From: Brachypterus glaber
Taxonomy: Eukaryota; Arthropoda; Insecta; Coleoptera; Kateretidae
Assembly (NCBI GenBank): GCA_958510825.1
Contig: OY294045.1
Location: 98,082,988 to 98,146,987 of the forward strand
Length of the DNA stretch: 64,000 nucleotides
Direction of reading: 5' to 3'
In this document: one piece after another, positions 10,985-22,427 of the stretch
How positions within the stretch are numbered: position 1 is the first letter of the stretch
How the letters are laid out: every line of letters starts with the position of its first letter
The notes under the pieces: generated by a model
Database searches by the model: none
What the model saw: the letters and a program-made list of their open reading frames with translations, nothing else
Told to the model about the DNA's origin: nothing
Position numbers and translations under genes: made by a program

Positions 10985-11456
10985 GGAATGGACTGCCGCC
11001 TATTTAGATTAGATAAAGAGAGAAGTTCTACAGAAAGAGATAAAAGTATAATTATTATTGTTTTGAAATAAAATTATGCATATTTTAAGTAAAAAAAAAA
11101 CTTTTAGATTATATTTGAAATTACATGAAGGTACAATATTTGTTTTTTTTTTTGAGTAGAAAACTATTTTTTTTTAATTTTTATAATACAGCTATGTGTA
11201 CAGTAGGTATAAACTTTCCTAGGGAACTTATGACCTACTCCTTAATTCGACATTCATTGATAATACCCCGTGGTGTGTGAAGATGTTTTACTTGTTTTTG
11301 TGTTTAATAAGCTGTTTTATGTATTCTTTAATTATTTTGTATATAATGCACACTTTTTGTTGCACAGTGATAACATCCAAACATAATATTTTTAGGGAAT
11401 TTTCTTTTTGGGTTGGTATTGAAGACCTAAATTTATGTTGCCTAAAGTATTGGACT
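10985..11456 (+). repeat. Inverted dispersed repeat, arm 1 (partner at 17865-18745)
   Basis: The block from GGACTGCCGCCTATTTAGA to GCCTAAAGTATTGGACT recurs inverted at 18745-17865. The partner holds an extra element at 18083-18491. This could be one large terminal inverted repeat or two dispersed copies. The 11277 and 18047 ORFs are only reflections of this repeat. Confidence 0.65.
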
Positions 11457-12258
11457 CAACGAACTAATAACTCGACAGTTGCTTTTCATCCGTGAAACGA
11501 GTAAAATGTACTTTCGGCAGGAATTAGTAATACGTTAAGCGCGTTTAATTTTCTAGCATCAAGTCTTTTAGTATTAGTTATTTATTTATTTATTTATTTG
11601 CTATCTTAGATATGCCCCAGAATCGATTTTATATATTTTATAGTGATTGTATGGAAGATATACAGTAAAATAACGAACATGTGATTATATTGGAGTAAGA
11701 AGGGAATTTTATGTTTTTTAATCATTTATAATGCTGATAAATTTTGATTTGGAAGCAACTAACACGTAAAGAAGTTTTTATACGTACAAAATTTTTTATA
11801 TACTAGCGCATGCGCAAATATAATTACAAATTAGAAAAAACTGTCTTGGCAACAGCTAACACAACCAACAGTAAACACGAAAAGGAAAGAAGGAAAAGAA
11901 AAAGAAAAGGTCTTACAGAAGACTGGAAATTTTATATAATTAAAACAGGAGTGGGCAGGTAAAAAGCCAGACAAGAACCACTCTTGGTGAATTGAGTAAC
12001 TAAGAGGGATCTGGCTAATTATCTCACTGAGAAAAGGCCAAAATAAAGGAAGAAGAAGAAGAACTAATAACTCTTCTCTCTAGAATAGCCATTTCATTCG
12101 TTAAAATTGTCAAAAACGTCGGCATAGACATTCGTCTGTCTTACTCGCACATATTTGTTCCAACAGAGACAACAATACCAGTTACTGGTAACTGTTATTG
12201 TTCAGGCCTGAATATACCTACTAATTGTTTACAAACAAACCGAGTTATTAGTTCGTTG
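11457..12258. mobile_element. hAT/P-like MITE, interrupted by a retroposon
   Basis: The left TIR CAACGAACTAATAACTC is at 11457-11473 and the right TIR GAGTTATTAGTTCGTTG ends at 12258. A retroposon (11474-12060) sits inside with duplication of GAACTAATAACTC. The inner sequence matches the MITE at 33601-33854. Confidence 0.75.
11474..12060 (+). mobile_element. Retroposon with (GAA)n tail and 13-bp target duplication
   Basis: It is flanked by GAACTAATAACTC (11461-11473 and 12061-12073). It ends AAAATAAAG followed by (GAA)n, the signature of target-primed insertion. An inverted copy lies at 63480-64000. It has no protein-coding frame. I could not identify a parent LINE. Confidence 0.75.
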
Positions 12259-12284
12259 ACCCACACAGCACAAACACGTTCCTA

Positions 12285-13045
12285 TTATATACATAGAATA
12301 TTCTCCGGGAATATTGAAACATTATAAGAACATTCCCACAATGTGCTGATATCACCATAGAACGTTCTATGCCCATTCAAATGTTCACTATTTTGAAAAT
12401 TCTAGGAACGTTCTGAGAACATTTGATGAAACATTTATAGAATATTCTTAGAATATTTTGGTATATTTAAAAATTACTTTTGTGAATATAATAGGTTTGT
12501 TTGTGTTGCTTTACTTAGACTATATAACGTAAGCAATAAACATCCAACCATTTACCGACCATTTTAAGATCGGATGTTGCAACCTGCAATCTATAGATTA
12601 CTCTAGCACAGAATTTTCCATAATGAGAAAATCCCTACCAAAATGACTTTAGTATTGATCGTTCAAGGGAATTGATCCTTATAAGAATATATTAAATTAA
12701 AAAGTTGTAGTGAAAGCGTATATATGGTGGCGCCATCTAATGTTGCACAAAAGTACTATACTGTTAATTATCCTTATAGGCTGGGATCGTTTTTGTTTAA
12801 AATCGAAGTAGGGTAAAAACAAGTTTTTCAAAAAAAAAACAGTAATTTTTAATAGGGGTGTATTTTATGTCGGATATATTTTAATTTTAATATATTTTTT
12901 TATTTAGAGAGAACATTCTATGCATGTTATCATTTTTAAGAGAATGTTATTGTTATGTTTTATAAATATTCTCGAAGAATATTCTACAAGAAGTATATTG
13001 ACACCTTTTCAGAATGTTCATAGAATATTCTGTGCTTTGTGGGGA
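12285..13045. repeat. Two clusters of GAANNTTC palindromes
   Basis: The clusters are at 12297-12455 and 12910-13035. They contain AGAATATTCT, AGAACATTCC, AGAACGTTCT, AGAACATTCT and TCGAAGAATATTCTAC. Each matches the nGAAnnTTCn heat-shock-element core. The AT-rich spacer between the clusters has no gene. Confidence 0.45.
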
Positions 13046-13346
13046 TTGGACTGCTGTCCATTGGATTCTTTTATTTCTGTGGATTTAAAATTGCGTCATC
13101 TGGTTTTATTCTATGCATAATTTTATCATTTCCTTTAAAGAGTACTTATTTAATCTTATTTGATTAATCTACTAAATTCCAGTTCGTATAATACGTAAGT
13201 TTCTTAAATAGAAAAATAAGAAAAGTTTCCGTATAAAAATAGTTTTATAATCCTACTCTTACGAGGTCTTACGAAAAGTGACTAGCCATCATAAAACGGT
13301 CTATCAAAACGACATAAAAATCTTTACTGCCGTTTTCTGTTCATTT

Positions 13347-13497
13347 AAGTGCCTATTCACAGGCTCGCATAAGAACATAAAACATAACGATGCGATGCCG
13401 TGTTTGGCTTGATGTAGCGCCATGTATCTTGTAAGCCAATCACGGTATGACATTCTTGTGTTTTATGTTCTTATGCAAGCTTCTGGATAGGCCTCAA
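13347..13497 (+). mobile_element. Palindromic MITE, about 150 bp, copy 1
   Basis: The ends GTGCCTATTCACAGGC and CTTCTGGATAGGCCTC enclose inverted arms containing GCATAAGAACATAAAACATA. A second copy in reverse orientation lies at 28633-28780. Confidence 0.7.
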
Positions 13498-13737
13498 TGC
13501 AGACAAATAAGCACGTGCAGTTTTTCGGAACAAATGGAGTACACGCAGAAAAATATTGTCTTAAATTAAGAATATGGTCATACGTTTATAACTAAGAGAA
13601 TATATTTTTCTTTCATGCATACTATTTTCTTATCCTTTAATATTTGGGATATATTCTCCTTTCAAGCATACCATATTCTTATCCTTTCATATTTAAATAC
13701 AATCTTGCTTTAATGAGAATATATTCTCTTCGTTATA

Positions 13738-13773
13738 TCCTTCTTCTTCTTCTTCTTCTTCTTCTTCTTCTTC
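13738..13773. repeat. (TTC)n microsatellite
   Basis: About twelve TTC units, preceded by ATATTCTCTTCGTTATATCC, a phrase that recurs at about 14149. Confidence 0.9.
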
Positions 13774-13779
13774 AAAAAT

Positions 13780-15000
13780 TCCTTTTGGACACTAAATTAA
13801 AGTGGCCCAAAATGACTTAATGGTCTTGAACTCTCGTTCTTATTGACCAGGTACAAGTATTAGAGACTTAAAGCGAGTCTCTCTAATCGTTTCAACTAAA
13901 TATAATTTCTTATTAACATAACCTCACAAAAAAAAAGTGGTTAACCCACAAAAGTAAATCACAAACGTCAAATATTCAATTTAAATCAATTTAAATATGT
14001 AGAACGGTTTCGTAGTATAGATATTTTCTTGACAAACACATTTTCACATAAAATACTTAATGCGTAAAATAAACGTTGTTACCGATTTACAAATTCTAGC
14101 CGAAAGTATACATGTTGCCCGTTCCACGGGTGGAACGCAACTCCTATATTCTCTTCGTTATATCCAAATCACACATTCTTCAATCGTGGCCTTTTCCTTT
14201 GGAATTTGGCCAGTTCGGTACAAATATGTATTTGTACCGTATTTTTTCTTCCTGTAATCTAGGAATTCGGGTCCCAACGAAGTGGTCTGGGAATTCCTAT
14301 CCCCGAAGTCCAAATTTCTGAGTTATATTGTTTGTTTTTCTATCTTGACTCGCAAAAAACTTCTCACTGTGTAATGATCTTTGCGGACACGCTAACTTGT
14401 TATCTTTAAACTTAAAAATACTTATCTTCCACGTTGTACGTTTCAAATTAAATTCATTAATATTTTTTGCGATATTATTCAGTGTTTATGTTACCAATTT
14501 AAGGTTTTTTTTTACTCCATGCTTTTGTGTGCATATTATACTATGTTCATTTCGTTTTTTAAATTTTATTAGCATTATGTACTAATACTACGCAAAAGTC
14601 TGTGATAAAAATGTAAAAGCCCTGTGATGGCAACAAACACTCACTTAAAAACTAAATTACCCTAAACGTTAACCTGCCGTCTTCATTGGATGAAGACGAC
14701 TTCTCTTCAAAGGTTTTTAAATTTTTGAACCTCTAAAAAAGCAAACATTTTCTCATTGTAATGATGATAGTTTTTTTCAAGGGTTTGAACAAATATCAAC
14801 AAGAATTTATAATTTTTTTAATTCTGAAACATTTGACCTTATTTTACTTCATAATGATATTCCAAAAAATGTATGAAATAAAAAACATCATTTTGTTTAA
14901 GCTATTAGACTTTCAGTTTCATTTTCTAAACCTTTTTCATTTTGCGACTTAAATCATTTGTCCCATGTAGTCAAGGGCGTAGATCTTTTTCTTCTATGGG
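13780..15000. other. AT-rich stretch, no gene recognised
   Basis: ORFs of about 60 codons occur here but have no recognisable domain and low-complexity composition. I see no supported feature. Confidence 0.4.
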
Positions 15001-15019
15001 GGGGGGGATAATACCCAGG

Positions 15020-15345
15020 GCCGGCCTTTCAAGCCTCAAATTTGGCGCCCCTAGCAAAAGAAATAACACCCTAAAATAAAGTTTGTGCGCCTACAAAAAA
15101 AAAATTGCCCCCCAAAAAATGCCATCAAGAAAAAAAAGCTTTGTCCCTGACGGTTTCTACCAAACGTGGCGCCCCTACAAAAAAAATGACGGCGCCCAAA
15201 AAAATACCCCAAGACAAAAGCTTTGTCCCTGACGGTTTCTACCAAACTTGGCGCCCAAAAAAATACCAACAAGAATAAAAACTGTCCCTGACGGTTTCTA
15301 TCAAACTTGGCGCTCTGCAAACAAAATTGACGCCCACACCTATGG
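15020..15345 (+). repeat. Minisatellite with GCTTTGTCCCTGACGG units
   Basis: Four or five diverged units contain AAGCTTTGTCCCTGACGG, TTTCTACCAAACTTGGCGCC and A-rich spacers. The same unit forms an array at 58915-59290. Confidence 0.7.
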
Positions 15346-15747
15346 GGGGGTAATTACCCCCATTACCCCCATTACCCCCCCCCTCATCTACGCCCTTGCA
15401 TGTAGTCTTTATATCGCAAGTACCACCATTAAACAATAACAATTATTTATTGTTTTAAAAAGTGTGATCCGTATAAAACAAACTATCGCGAATTCAATTT
15501 ATGGATTCTATAATCAAGAATGGTCTAACGAGTCTTAAGAATTCTTTTAATATATGGACAGGTAGAGTTTTTGTTCGTATAAGTATACTTATACAAAAGC
15601 AAAAGTTTTGTATTGAATGCGTTATTTAACAAGGTCAATTCAGTTCAATAACATTTTTCTTAGGTACTTGATTGCTTTTATTTATCTACGTGGTTTAGAC
15701 TTTGTTAAACAGAATTTATAATCATAACAAGCCGTGAAGATATATAA

Positions 15748-16501
15748 ACTGCCGCGCATTAAATTCCGGACACCTAAAAAATTTTTGAAATTCAAATATT
15801 TTGAAAACTAATTAATGGATTTAACTGATTCTTTTTTTATTTTGAAGCTTAAACATTATCCACTTTTGTTTGTTTTAAGAATGATTATTTTTTTTTTCGT
15901 ATTAACAGCAACAAATAATGTAGAACTATGTTTCTTAACCCATCTTCTAGGACTTGCATGGTAGGCCACTGCAACTGTTTATTAAATAATTAAAGTCTTT
16001 CTTATTGCTGCAGTTTTAATGAATATTTCCTTTTTTATTTTTTTACATTTTTACTTCTGGTTTAGGAGATATCAGGATTTTCCTGACAGTTGTCATTTTT
16101 TCAGTTAAGTTAAAAAGTACTACATGAATTTGATTGATGCTGTGCTTTAAATTTGAAGCTTAACCGAGTTACGTTTTTCTTCTAATCAAGTTTATCAAAA
16201 ACATAAATTGGGTTTGAAAAACTTGAGTAGAAGAAAAAATAGGGTCACTCCGTCCGGCGGCAGTTCTGCGGGATGAAGAAACTGTAGAAGAAGAAGTAAA
16301 AGACATGAACGTAGAAGAAGAAGTAAAAGACATGAGCTTCAAATAAAAAACTCTTTTTGAGTTGACTGAAAACATGATAACTTTCAGGAAAATCCTGATC
16401 CTGTATATCCTAAACCAGAAGTAAAAATATAAAAAAATAAAAAGTCCAAACCAAAAGGAAATGTCAATTTTTTAGGTGTCCGGAATTTAATGCGCGGCAG
16501 T
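15748..16501. mobile_element. Tc1/mariner-like non-autonomous element
   Basis: The TIR CTGCCGCGCATTAAATTCCG is complemented at 16468-16501, and both ends abut TA. No transposase is readable. The interior has a duplicated 27-bp GTAGAAGAAGAAGTAAAAGA unit at about 16287-16340. A partial copy is at 48726-49010. Confidence 0.65.
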
Positions 16502-16919
16502 GTATTAAAAATAAATATTGTAACATCTAATAAAGGATAATAAAATCTTTTGTTGAAAGTAAAATAAAAACAGATAATCTTCTATATATTCGTTATAAGT
16601 TATAACAATTGGGCCGCGTTATGCAGAAAGCTACCAACCCACATTGTGAGATGACAGTAGGTTACGGAACATTCTACCCAATATCTTTTACAGGAATTGA
16701 ATTATAAAAAACAACTATAATGCTTTTAAATACCTTCAGACAGAGCAAGTACGAAACCAAAAATAAAGAAAACCTGACAAATATAAAAACCTTTCTTTGG
16801 TCCAAAAAAATTTTTATTTTCAAATGATAAAAATATACAACAAAATACCTCTTAAAATTAGGAACTTAAGAACCGAGGATTTAAAAAAACATTAAAAAAT
16901 ATATTGGTAAAAAATCCTA

Positions 16920-17655
16920 TACAGGGTGTTCCAGAACTCGCGTACCGAAATTTAAGAGGTGATTCTACATCCAAAAATATGAAAAAAAGTTTCTATAAAG
17001 GTTGGTCCGGAAATGAGCCCTAAGGGAGCTACGGCCCTTCGAAGATGACGTATTGAATGGGGAACAAAAAAAGCACCAATAAAATTTTTAATGTTGCAGG
17101 GTGATTCTTCATTTAAAACTGAGCAAAAAAGTATTATACACCAAAACACCTAAATTTAATATTAAAGGAGTAATAGCCTTTTAAAAAGTAACGTTTTTGG
17201 TGGCACAAAATGTTACTTCCTCTTAATTGCATTTTTTTTTGATAACGGTTGCTCCTACAGTGTTACACTATATGATATTTTATATGTATTTTTACTCTAG
17301 AAATCTATATTTTTTACAACAAATCCAAAAAACATACACATAGAAAAGTTTGGGGCATAAATGTTTTAAGCCTCATATATTTTGTCCGTCTGGGCACGCC
17401 TCTGGATAAATTAAAAAAATAAATTAACATAAACTTATTGCCCTTATTAATACTAGTATACATGCAAAAGCTCGCCGCTCTATCTTAAACGGTACCCGAG
17501 TTATTAATTAAAAACCTTATTTTTATTACAATTTTAAAGGGCCCTAGATCCCTTAGGGCTCATTTCCGGACCAACCTTTATAGAAACTTTTTTCATATTT
17601 TTGGATGTAGAATCACCTCTTAAATTTCGGTACGCGAGTTCTGGAACACCCTGTA
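16920..17655. mobile_element. MITE with long TIRs, TACAGGGTGTTCCAGAAC family
   Basis: Arms of about 120 bp (16920-17045 and 17537-17655) are inverted copies containing GGTTGGTCCGGAAATGAGCC. The ends are TACAGGGTGTTCC. Relatives are at 40749-41952 and 61547-62037. Confidence 0.75.
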
Positions 17656-17659
17656 TATT

Positions 17660-17863
17660 CAAATGAAGAGTTTTTTACGTTAAATTTGTGACAGTTTATC
17701 CTTAAATTACAATTATCTTATAAATGCATGTAAATGTAATGTAAAATGTAGTGTTTTTTATTGCTCTGTGTTATATTATTATTTATAATATTTATTCTTT
17801 TTTGACTTGTCCTACACATTTTTGTATATTATGGATGAATAAAATACTATACTATACTATTGA
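17660..17863 (+). mobile_element. LINE 3' end fragment with (ATACT)n tail
   Basis: It contains GACTTGTCCTACACATT and TGGATGAATAAAATACTATA, resembling the 3' ends at 31050 and 54730. It is severely 5'-truncated. Confidence 0.5.
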
Positions 17864-17864
17864 C

Positions 17865-18745
17865 AGCAGTCCAATACGTTAGGCAACATAAATTTAGGTC
17901 TTCAATACCAACCCAAAAAGAAAATTCCCTAAAAATATTATATTTGGATTTTATCACAGTGTAACAAAAAATGTGCATTATATGCAAAATTATTAAAGAA
18001 TACATAAAATAACTTATTAAAAACAAAAACAAGTACAAAATCTTCACACAACGGGGTATTAATTATCAATGACTGTCAAATAGAGCTCTCTACAACTAGA
18101 ATTATGAAACAAAAGACGTCTACCCTATCTCTGTCTCATTTGTGCTACACTTTCCAGCCAACCAAATAAATACTGTATTTGTTTTTTATACAACAAATAC
18201 AATATTTATTTGGTTGGCCGGAAAGTGTAGCAGTGAGCGACACGAACGAACATAGCTAATGTGAATCTGTAGAATAAGATAATTCTACTAAAATTTAGAT
18301 GGCGCCAGTAATTTCTTTAATAAAAATATTATAGTTACACTTTTCGCCCGGCCAAGTAAATATTGTATTTGTTCAACAAAGAACAAATACAGAATTTGTT
18401 TGGTTGGGTGGAAGTGGGAGTGTATGTATGTCGTCTATCCTTTTTGGGTAGAACTTTCGTCCCTGTCTAATGTAACGGGAGAAATCTCCATTAAGGAGTA
18501 TGTTATAAGTTCCCTAGGAAACTTTAGACTGTACACATAGCTGTGTAAAAATTAAAAAAAAATAGTCTTTTACTTAAAAAAAAAACAAATAAATTACCTT
18601 CATGTAATTTAAAATATAATTTAAAATGTTATTTTTACCTAAAATATGCATAATTTTATTTTAAAACAATAATAATTATACTTTTAGCTCTTTCTGTAGA
18701 ACTTCTCCCTTTATTTAATCTAAATAGGCGGCAGTCCATTGTTTG
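17865..18745 (-). repeat. Inverted dispersed repeat, arm 2 (partner at 10985-11456)
   Basis: This is the reverse complement of 10985-11456, interrupted by the element at 18083-18491. Confidence 0.65.
18083..18491 (+). mobile_element. Hairpin-containing element S, copy 1
   Basis: This 408-bp block starts GAGCTCTCTACAACTAG and ends GGGAGAAATCTCCATT, and recurs almost unchanged at 49100-49508. It has a near-perfect hairpin (about 18143-18235) with arms reading ACACTTTCCAGCCAACCAAA and its complement. The whole block is inserted in the repeat arm. Confidence 0.7.
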
Positions 18746-18749
18746 TAGG

Positions 18750-19130
18750 CAAAAATAATAAATATTTTAATATTTTGATATCGCATTTAAAAAACCTATG
18801 TATTGCATAATGCATTAATTAAAAATTCATTTTTAATTTGTTACTAAATATAGTAGTGCATCCATTGAAGGTCATAATAATTTATTTACGCGAACAAAAA
18901 AATATATATCATGTTGTAAAATTTAAAATTTAATGTAAAAAAAAATAAAATATAATACAATTGTTGTAATACGAGATGTATATCACTGGCTACGGTATTA
19001 GAATATGAATCAGTTTTTTTATTTTTAATTAAAATGTCTACTTACTGTTTCATTATTTCCGCGTTGCAAACCTTGGAATTCCATTTCTAAACTGATGAGG
19101 AATAAAGTCCAACTCAAAGAAAAATATATT
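18750..19130. other. AT-rich stretch
   Basis: I see nothing supportable here. Confidence 0.4.
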
Positions 19131-19179
19131 TTTTTAATTTTGCTTACCCATCATCAGTAGTTTGTTTGGATCTTTAAGA

Positions 19180-19990
19180 GACAGGCGCAGTGCCTATGGC
19201 TCATTTTTTAAAATATAATTAGTTTGAATGGATAATTGGGGGAGTGAGTCTTTGCTCACTGATGCTGGAGTTGCATCTGTCATGAATTGGCGTTAGTGGC
19301 GGGGGAAGAAGTGGGAGGGGGATGAGGAGGATTAGGAAGGTGAGGGATGTGTGGGAGTAGTGAGACTAGCTCACTGATGCTGGGGATGCATCTGTCCTGA
19401 ATTGGTGGGTACCATTACTGGTTGAGGACGTTTTTGATCTTTTTGTGGGTGTAGTGGATTTCGTGATCATAATCTAGAAAGTTTAAAATGAGGGGGTTTG
19501 GGTGATCTAAATTGTCTTGTATCAAAGACGTGCTGTAGCGGATGATTTCCGTTTTTAGGAGGGGCATTTCGAGATCTCTGTGTATTTGGTTGTTCCTCAT
19601 GAACCAAGGGGGCATCAAGGCATATTCTGAGTGCCTTATTTTGGAAGGCATGAAGTTTGGCTGAGAGCTTTTTGTTAAGGTTGATTTTGTTCCAGGCTGG
19701 GGCTCCGTAGAGGAGTACCGGCTTTAGGTTTTAGTTGTAAAGAAGAAGTTTTTTTTGATGGATAGGGGGCTCTGTCTACCTATTAGGGGGTAGAGTTTGG
19801 AGAGGCGGCATTTGGCTATTTGGAGGGTGTTTTTGACGTGTTGATCCCACGTAAGGTTTTTGGAAATTGTAATGCCGAGGTATTTGGCATGGTTTTCCCA
19901 GTTAATGGCTTGGCCATTTATCTGATTGGGTTGTTTGCTCACCCATTTTGAAAATTTTCCAAATTGTGGGAAAGCCTTGTATTCGTGCAA
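19180..19990 (-). pseudogene. 5'-truncated Jockey-type LINE, RT C-terminus
   Basis: Minus-strand frames at 19990-19724 and 19651-19415 carry the region after the RT catalytic core: YLGITISKNLTWDQHVKNT, then a broken link with APAWNKIN and HAFQNKALR, and a Jockey-like tail (NNQIHRDLEMP, LDHPNPLILNFL). At least one stop and one frameshift separate the pieces. The GC-richer 3' UTR at 19180-19415 contains a duplicated TCACTGATGCTGGAG word. It is non-functional. Confidence 0.7.
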
Positions 19991-20700
19991 ATTTTATTTT
20001 TTTTGCGTATTTTTGCTTTCTATGACGTTTTATGTCGATATGAATCCAGCAGAAAAAAAAACTGTCGGTAGAAAAATCCGCCATCCCGGGAAATCTTACG
20101 GGCTAACTTTCAGGTATGTTACCAAAAGTCTTCACTCTAATTGCTAAAATTATATCTGATAACGACATTTTTCTAATTTCATCCCCTGGCCACGGGGTAA
20201 GGGGTAAATATTTTTAAATATTTTTAATGTTGTCGTCAAAATTGGTATATATGTATTTTTGGGGTAGACGAAACTGAATCTGATAACAAAAATATTCTAA
20301 CCCACCCCCAGGGACTTGAGGTGATTATTTTTTTAAAAGTTTAAAATATTTACTTAAAAAATTGTATATATATATATATTTTGAGGTAGCTTAAACTAAA
20401 TTTGATAATAAAAAAAACTCCACCCTCGGAAGGCGGGGGTAATTAATTTTTTAAATTACAATAATAAAAATATTTACATTATTTCATGAAAATTGGTATA
20501 TAGAGGTTTTTGAGGTCGCTAAAACTGAATCTTAGAATACAACATTTCTAAACTCCAGCCCCTGAGGAGCGGGGGGTAATTTTCTTAAAAATTAGTATAT
20601 TGGGGTTTTTGAGGTCGCTAAAACTAAATCTTAGAATATTTTCTAAATCCACCCCGATGGTGTATTGGGGTTTTTGAGGATTTTAAAAGCCAATCACGCG
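19960..20700 (-). repeat. Element X copy 1: minisatellite plus shared flank
   Basis: Five or six diverged units of about 90 bp (20160-20690) contain GAGGTCGCTAAAACTGAATC and a C-rich CCCCTGAGGGG-like palindrome. Read on the minus strand, they are followed by GGTAACATACCTG, AAGATTTCCCGG and ATCGACATAAAACGTCATA. The same array and flank order occurs at 49640-54890. Confidence 0.65.
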
Positions 20701-21089
20701 CAGGGTGAAAAAATGAGCAGCTTTTTTACTGGGCAGTCTATTTTAAAAGAAACTATTTCTTTTGTACAGTATGGTTTTTATGGGACTTTTGAGGAAGAGA
20801 TTACTGTTTCAAATTCAAATTCATTTATGCATTCCTTTTGATTTACAAATACCCAAGTATTGGAATATATTATAATTATAAGTACAGGTCAACTTGATCT
20901 TCTAAGGCTTTTGATTGTGTACGCCCTGAATTTTTACTACGTAAACTAGGTAAACTCAAGCTCAGCTCGTTCAGTCAGTATTGTAAAAATAGCTCGCCGA
21001 GCTACGAAATTTATCGACTAATCTTTTTACCACCAACTACATTGAGCAAAGCCTTATTTATCTCAATCTACTATGTCTTATTATTAAAT

Positions 21090-21352
21090 GGGAGGCGCAG
21101 TGGCTAGCGCGTATGCATAGCAAGCCTACTAGCGTGAGTTCGATTCTCACTGGCGCCGATTTGCCTTTTTCAGTTAAAATTTGGCGAAGGCGATAAGTGC
21201 AACACACTCCCTAGAAACAGGTTCGAAAATCAGTATAAGTCGGTGGTTCCCTCTACTACTAGCCCAAAAAAGTCCTGGACTTAGGGGATGCTTAATTAAG
21301 TAGAATAGTACGAGGTTAAACAAACAAACAAGCAAACAAACAAATAAACAAA
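21090..21352 (+). mobile_element. tRNA-derived SINE, copy 1
   Basis: It starts GGGAGGCGCAGTGGCTAGCG. A box A-like GTGGCTAGCGCG (21100-21111) and a box B GAGTTCGATTC (21136-21146) form a pol III promoter. The body is about 230 bp and the tail is (CAAA)n at 21318-21352. A second copy is at 29180-29449 on the minus strand. The CCA-end pairing of a functional tRNA is absent, so it is not called a tRNA gene. Confidence 0.85.
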
Positions 21353-21354
21353 CT

Positions 21355-22150
21355 TATAGTCTTTTAGCCGAAGGCCACTCTGGTATAAAAGATCAAGTTT
21401 TTTTTTATCTACAAAGACAAATTTTAAGCGTTTTGGCTGACTTATTTCTTGAATAAGTGAAGAGAAAATAGAGGAAACATGATTAGTTAGTTGATAAAAG
21501 AAACAAATGACAGAAAAGCATCGTTCATATTTTATTAAATGATATATAAAAATATAAAAAAGGGATATATAAAAAATCTCAAGAAACAAATAAAATGCAA
21601 AAATTTTAAACTTAGTTTAATGGAACCCATTTTAAATCCTGATCTAAATTGCTAAAAAGTAACTTACAGAAATTAATCAGATAATAATAATTTAATTAAA
21701 AAAAAATAAATTTAATAACATAATTGTAATTAATTGTTAACATAAAATTTTTAAAAATTAAAAATTAAGCGTCGTTAGTCACAGCAAATTACGACAAATT
21801 AAATTAAATTAAGGTTTTTAATAACCCAAATTAAATTTTACGACAAACTAATTTTAGACATCAACAACTATTTTTAGATTATTGCAACGGTTACATTATT
21901 TTTTACATTTGTATAATAACACAACTAATCTAGTTTTCTCCATAAATAATATAAAATATATATTAATATTAAGACTTAAAGTCATCTCTTAAGTGTCTGA
22001 CCCCATAATTTTTAAATAAACTGCAAAAGAGACGAGCTAGCTTGATATCTTTACAGTTCTCTGGCACGTAAACTAATGAACTCACAATGTTGTGCCCAGA
22101 GACGCTTTTTATCAGAACATATTCAGAAAAATCAGTCAAATCGGAACTAA
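21355..22150. other. AT-rich stretch between SINE and Transib
   Basis: I see no supported feature. The ORF at 21589-21296 on the minus strand overlaps the SINE tail and is not a gene. Confidence 0.4.
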
Positions 22151-22156
22151 ACGACT

Positions 22157-22192
22157 CACTAAGGAGTATTTAATGATTTTAGCTGGCCAAAA
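22157..22192 (+). repeat. Transib left terminal inverted repeat
   Basis: 36 bp pair with 24996-25031, with four mismatches near the tip. The first three bases, CAC, match the conserved start of RAG signal heptamers. Confidence 0.9.
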
Positions 22193-22427
22193 TTCGAATT
22201 CTTAGAAGTGGCCGTACCCCCTTAATTACCTACCCTTATTAATCCTCGATAATGGTCGCTTAATGAGCAATTAATGATTTGGTTATAAAAGCAGAATTTT
22301 GAACTATACAGGTTAGTTAAATATCTGATTTATAACTGTGTGGTTCATTTTATTCACGAACGATTTTAGTGGTGTTCTTTGAAGCTGTGTACAATTGTTT
22401 ACAACAGAAGTTTTATAGTGTTATACC

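Noticed and set aside
15051..15442. Overlapping ORFs on both strands in the GCTTTGTCCCTGACGG minisatellite
   Set aside because: They are translation shadows of the tandem repeat; the same peptides recur at 58929-59395 for the same reason.
21090..21165. tRNA gene
   Set aside because: Box A and B are present, but the acceptor stem and a clean anticodon arm are not, and a (CAAA)n tail plus a second copy show it is a SINE.
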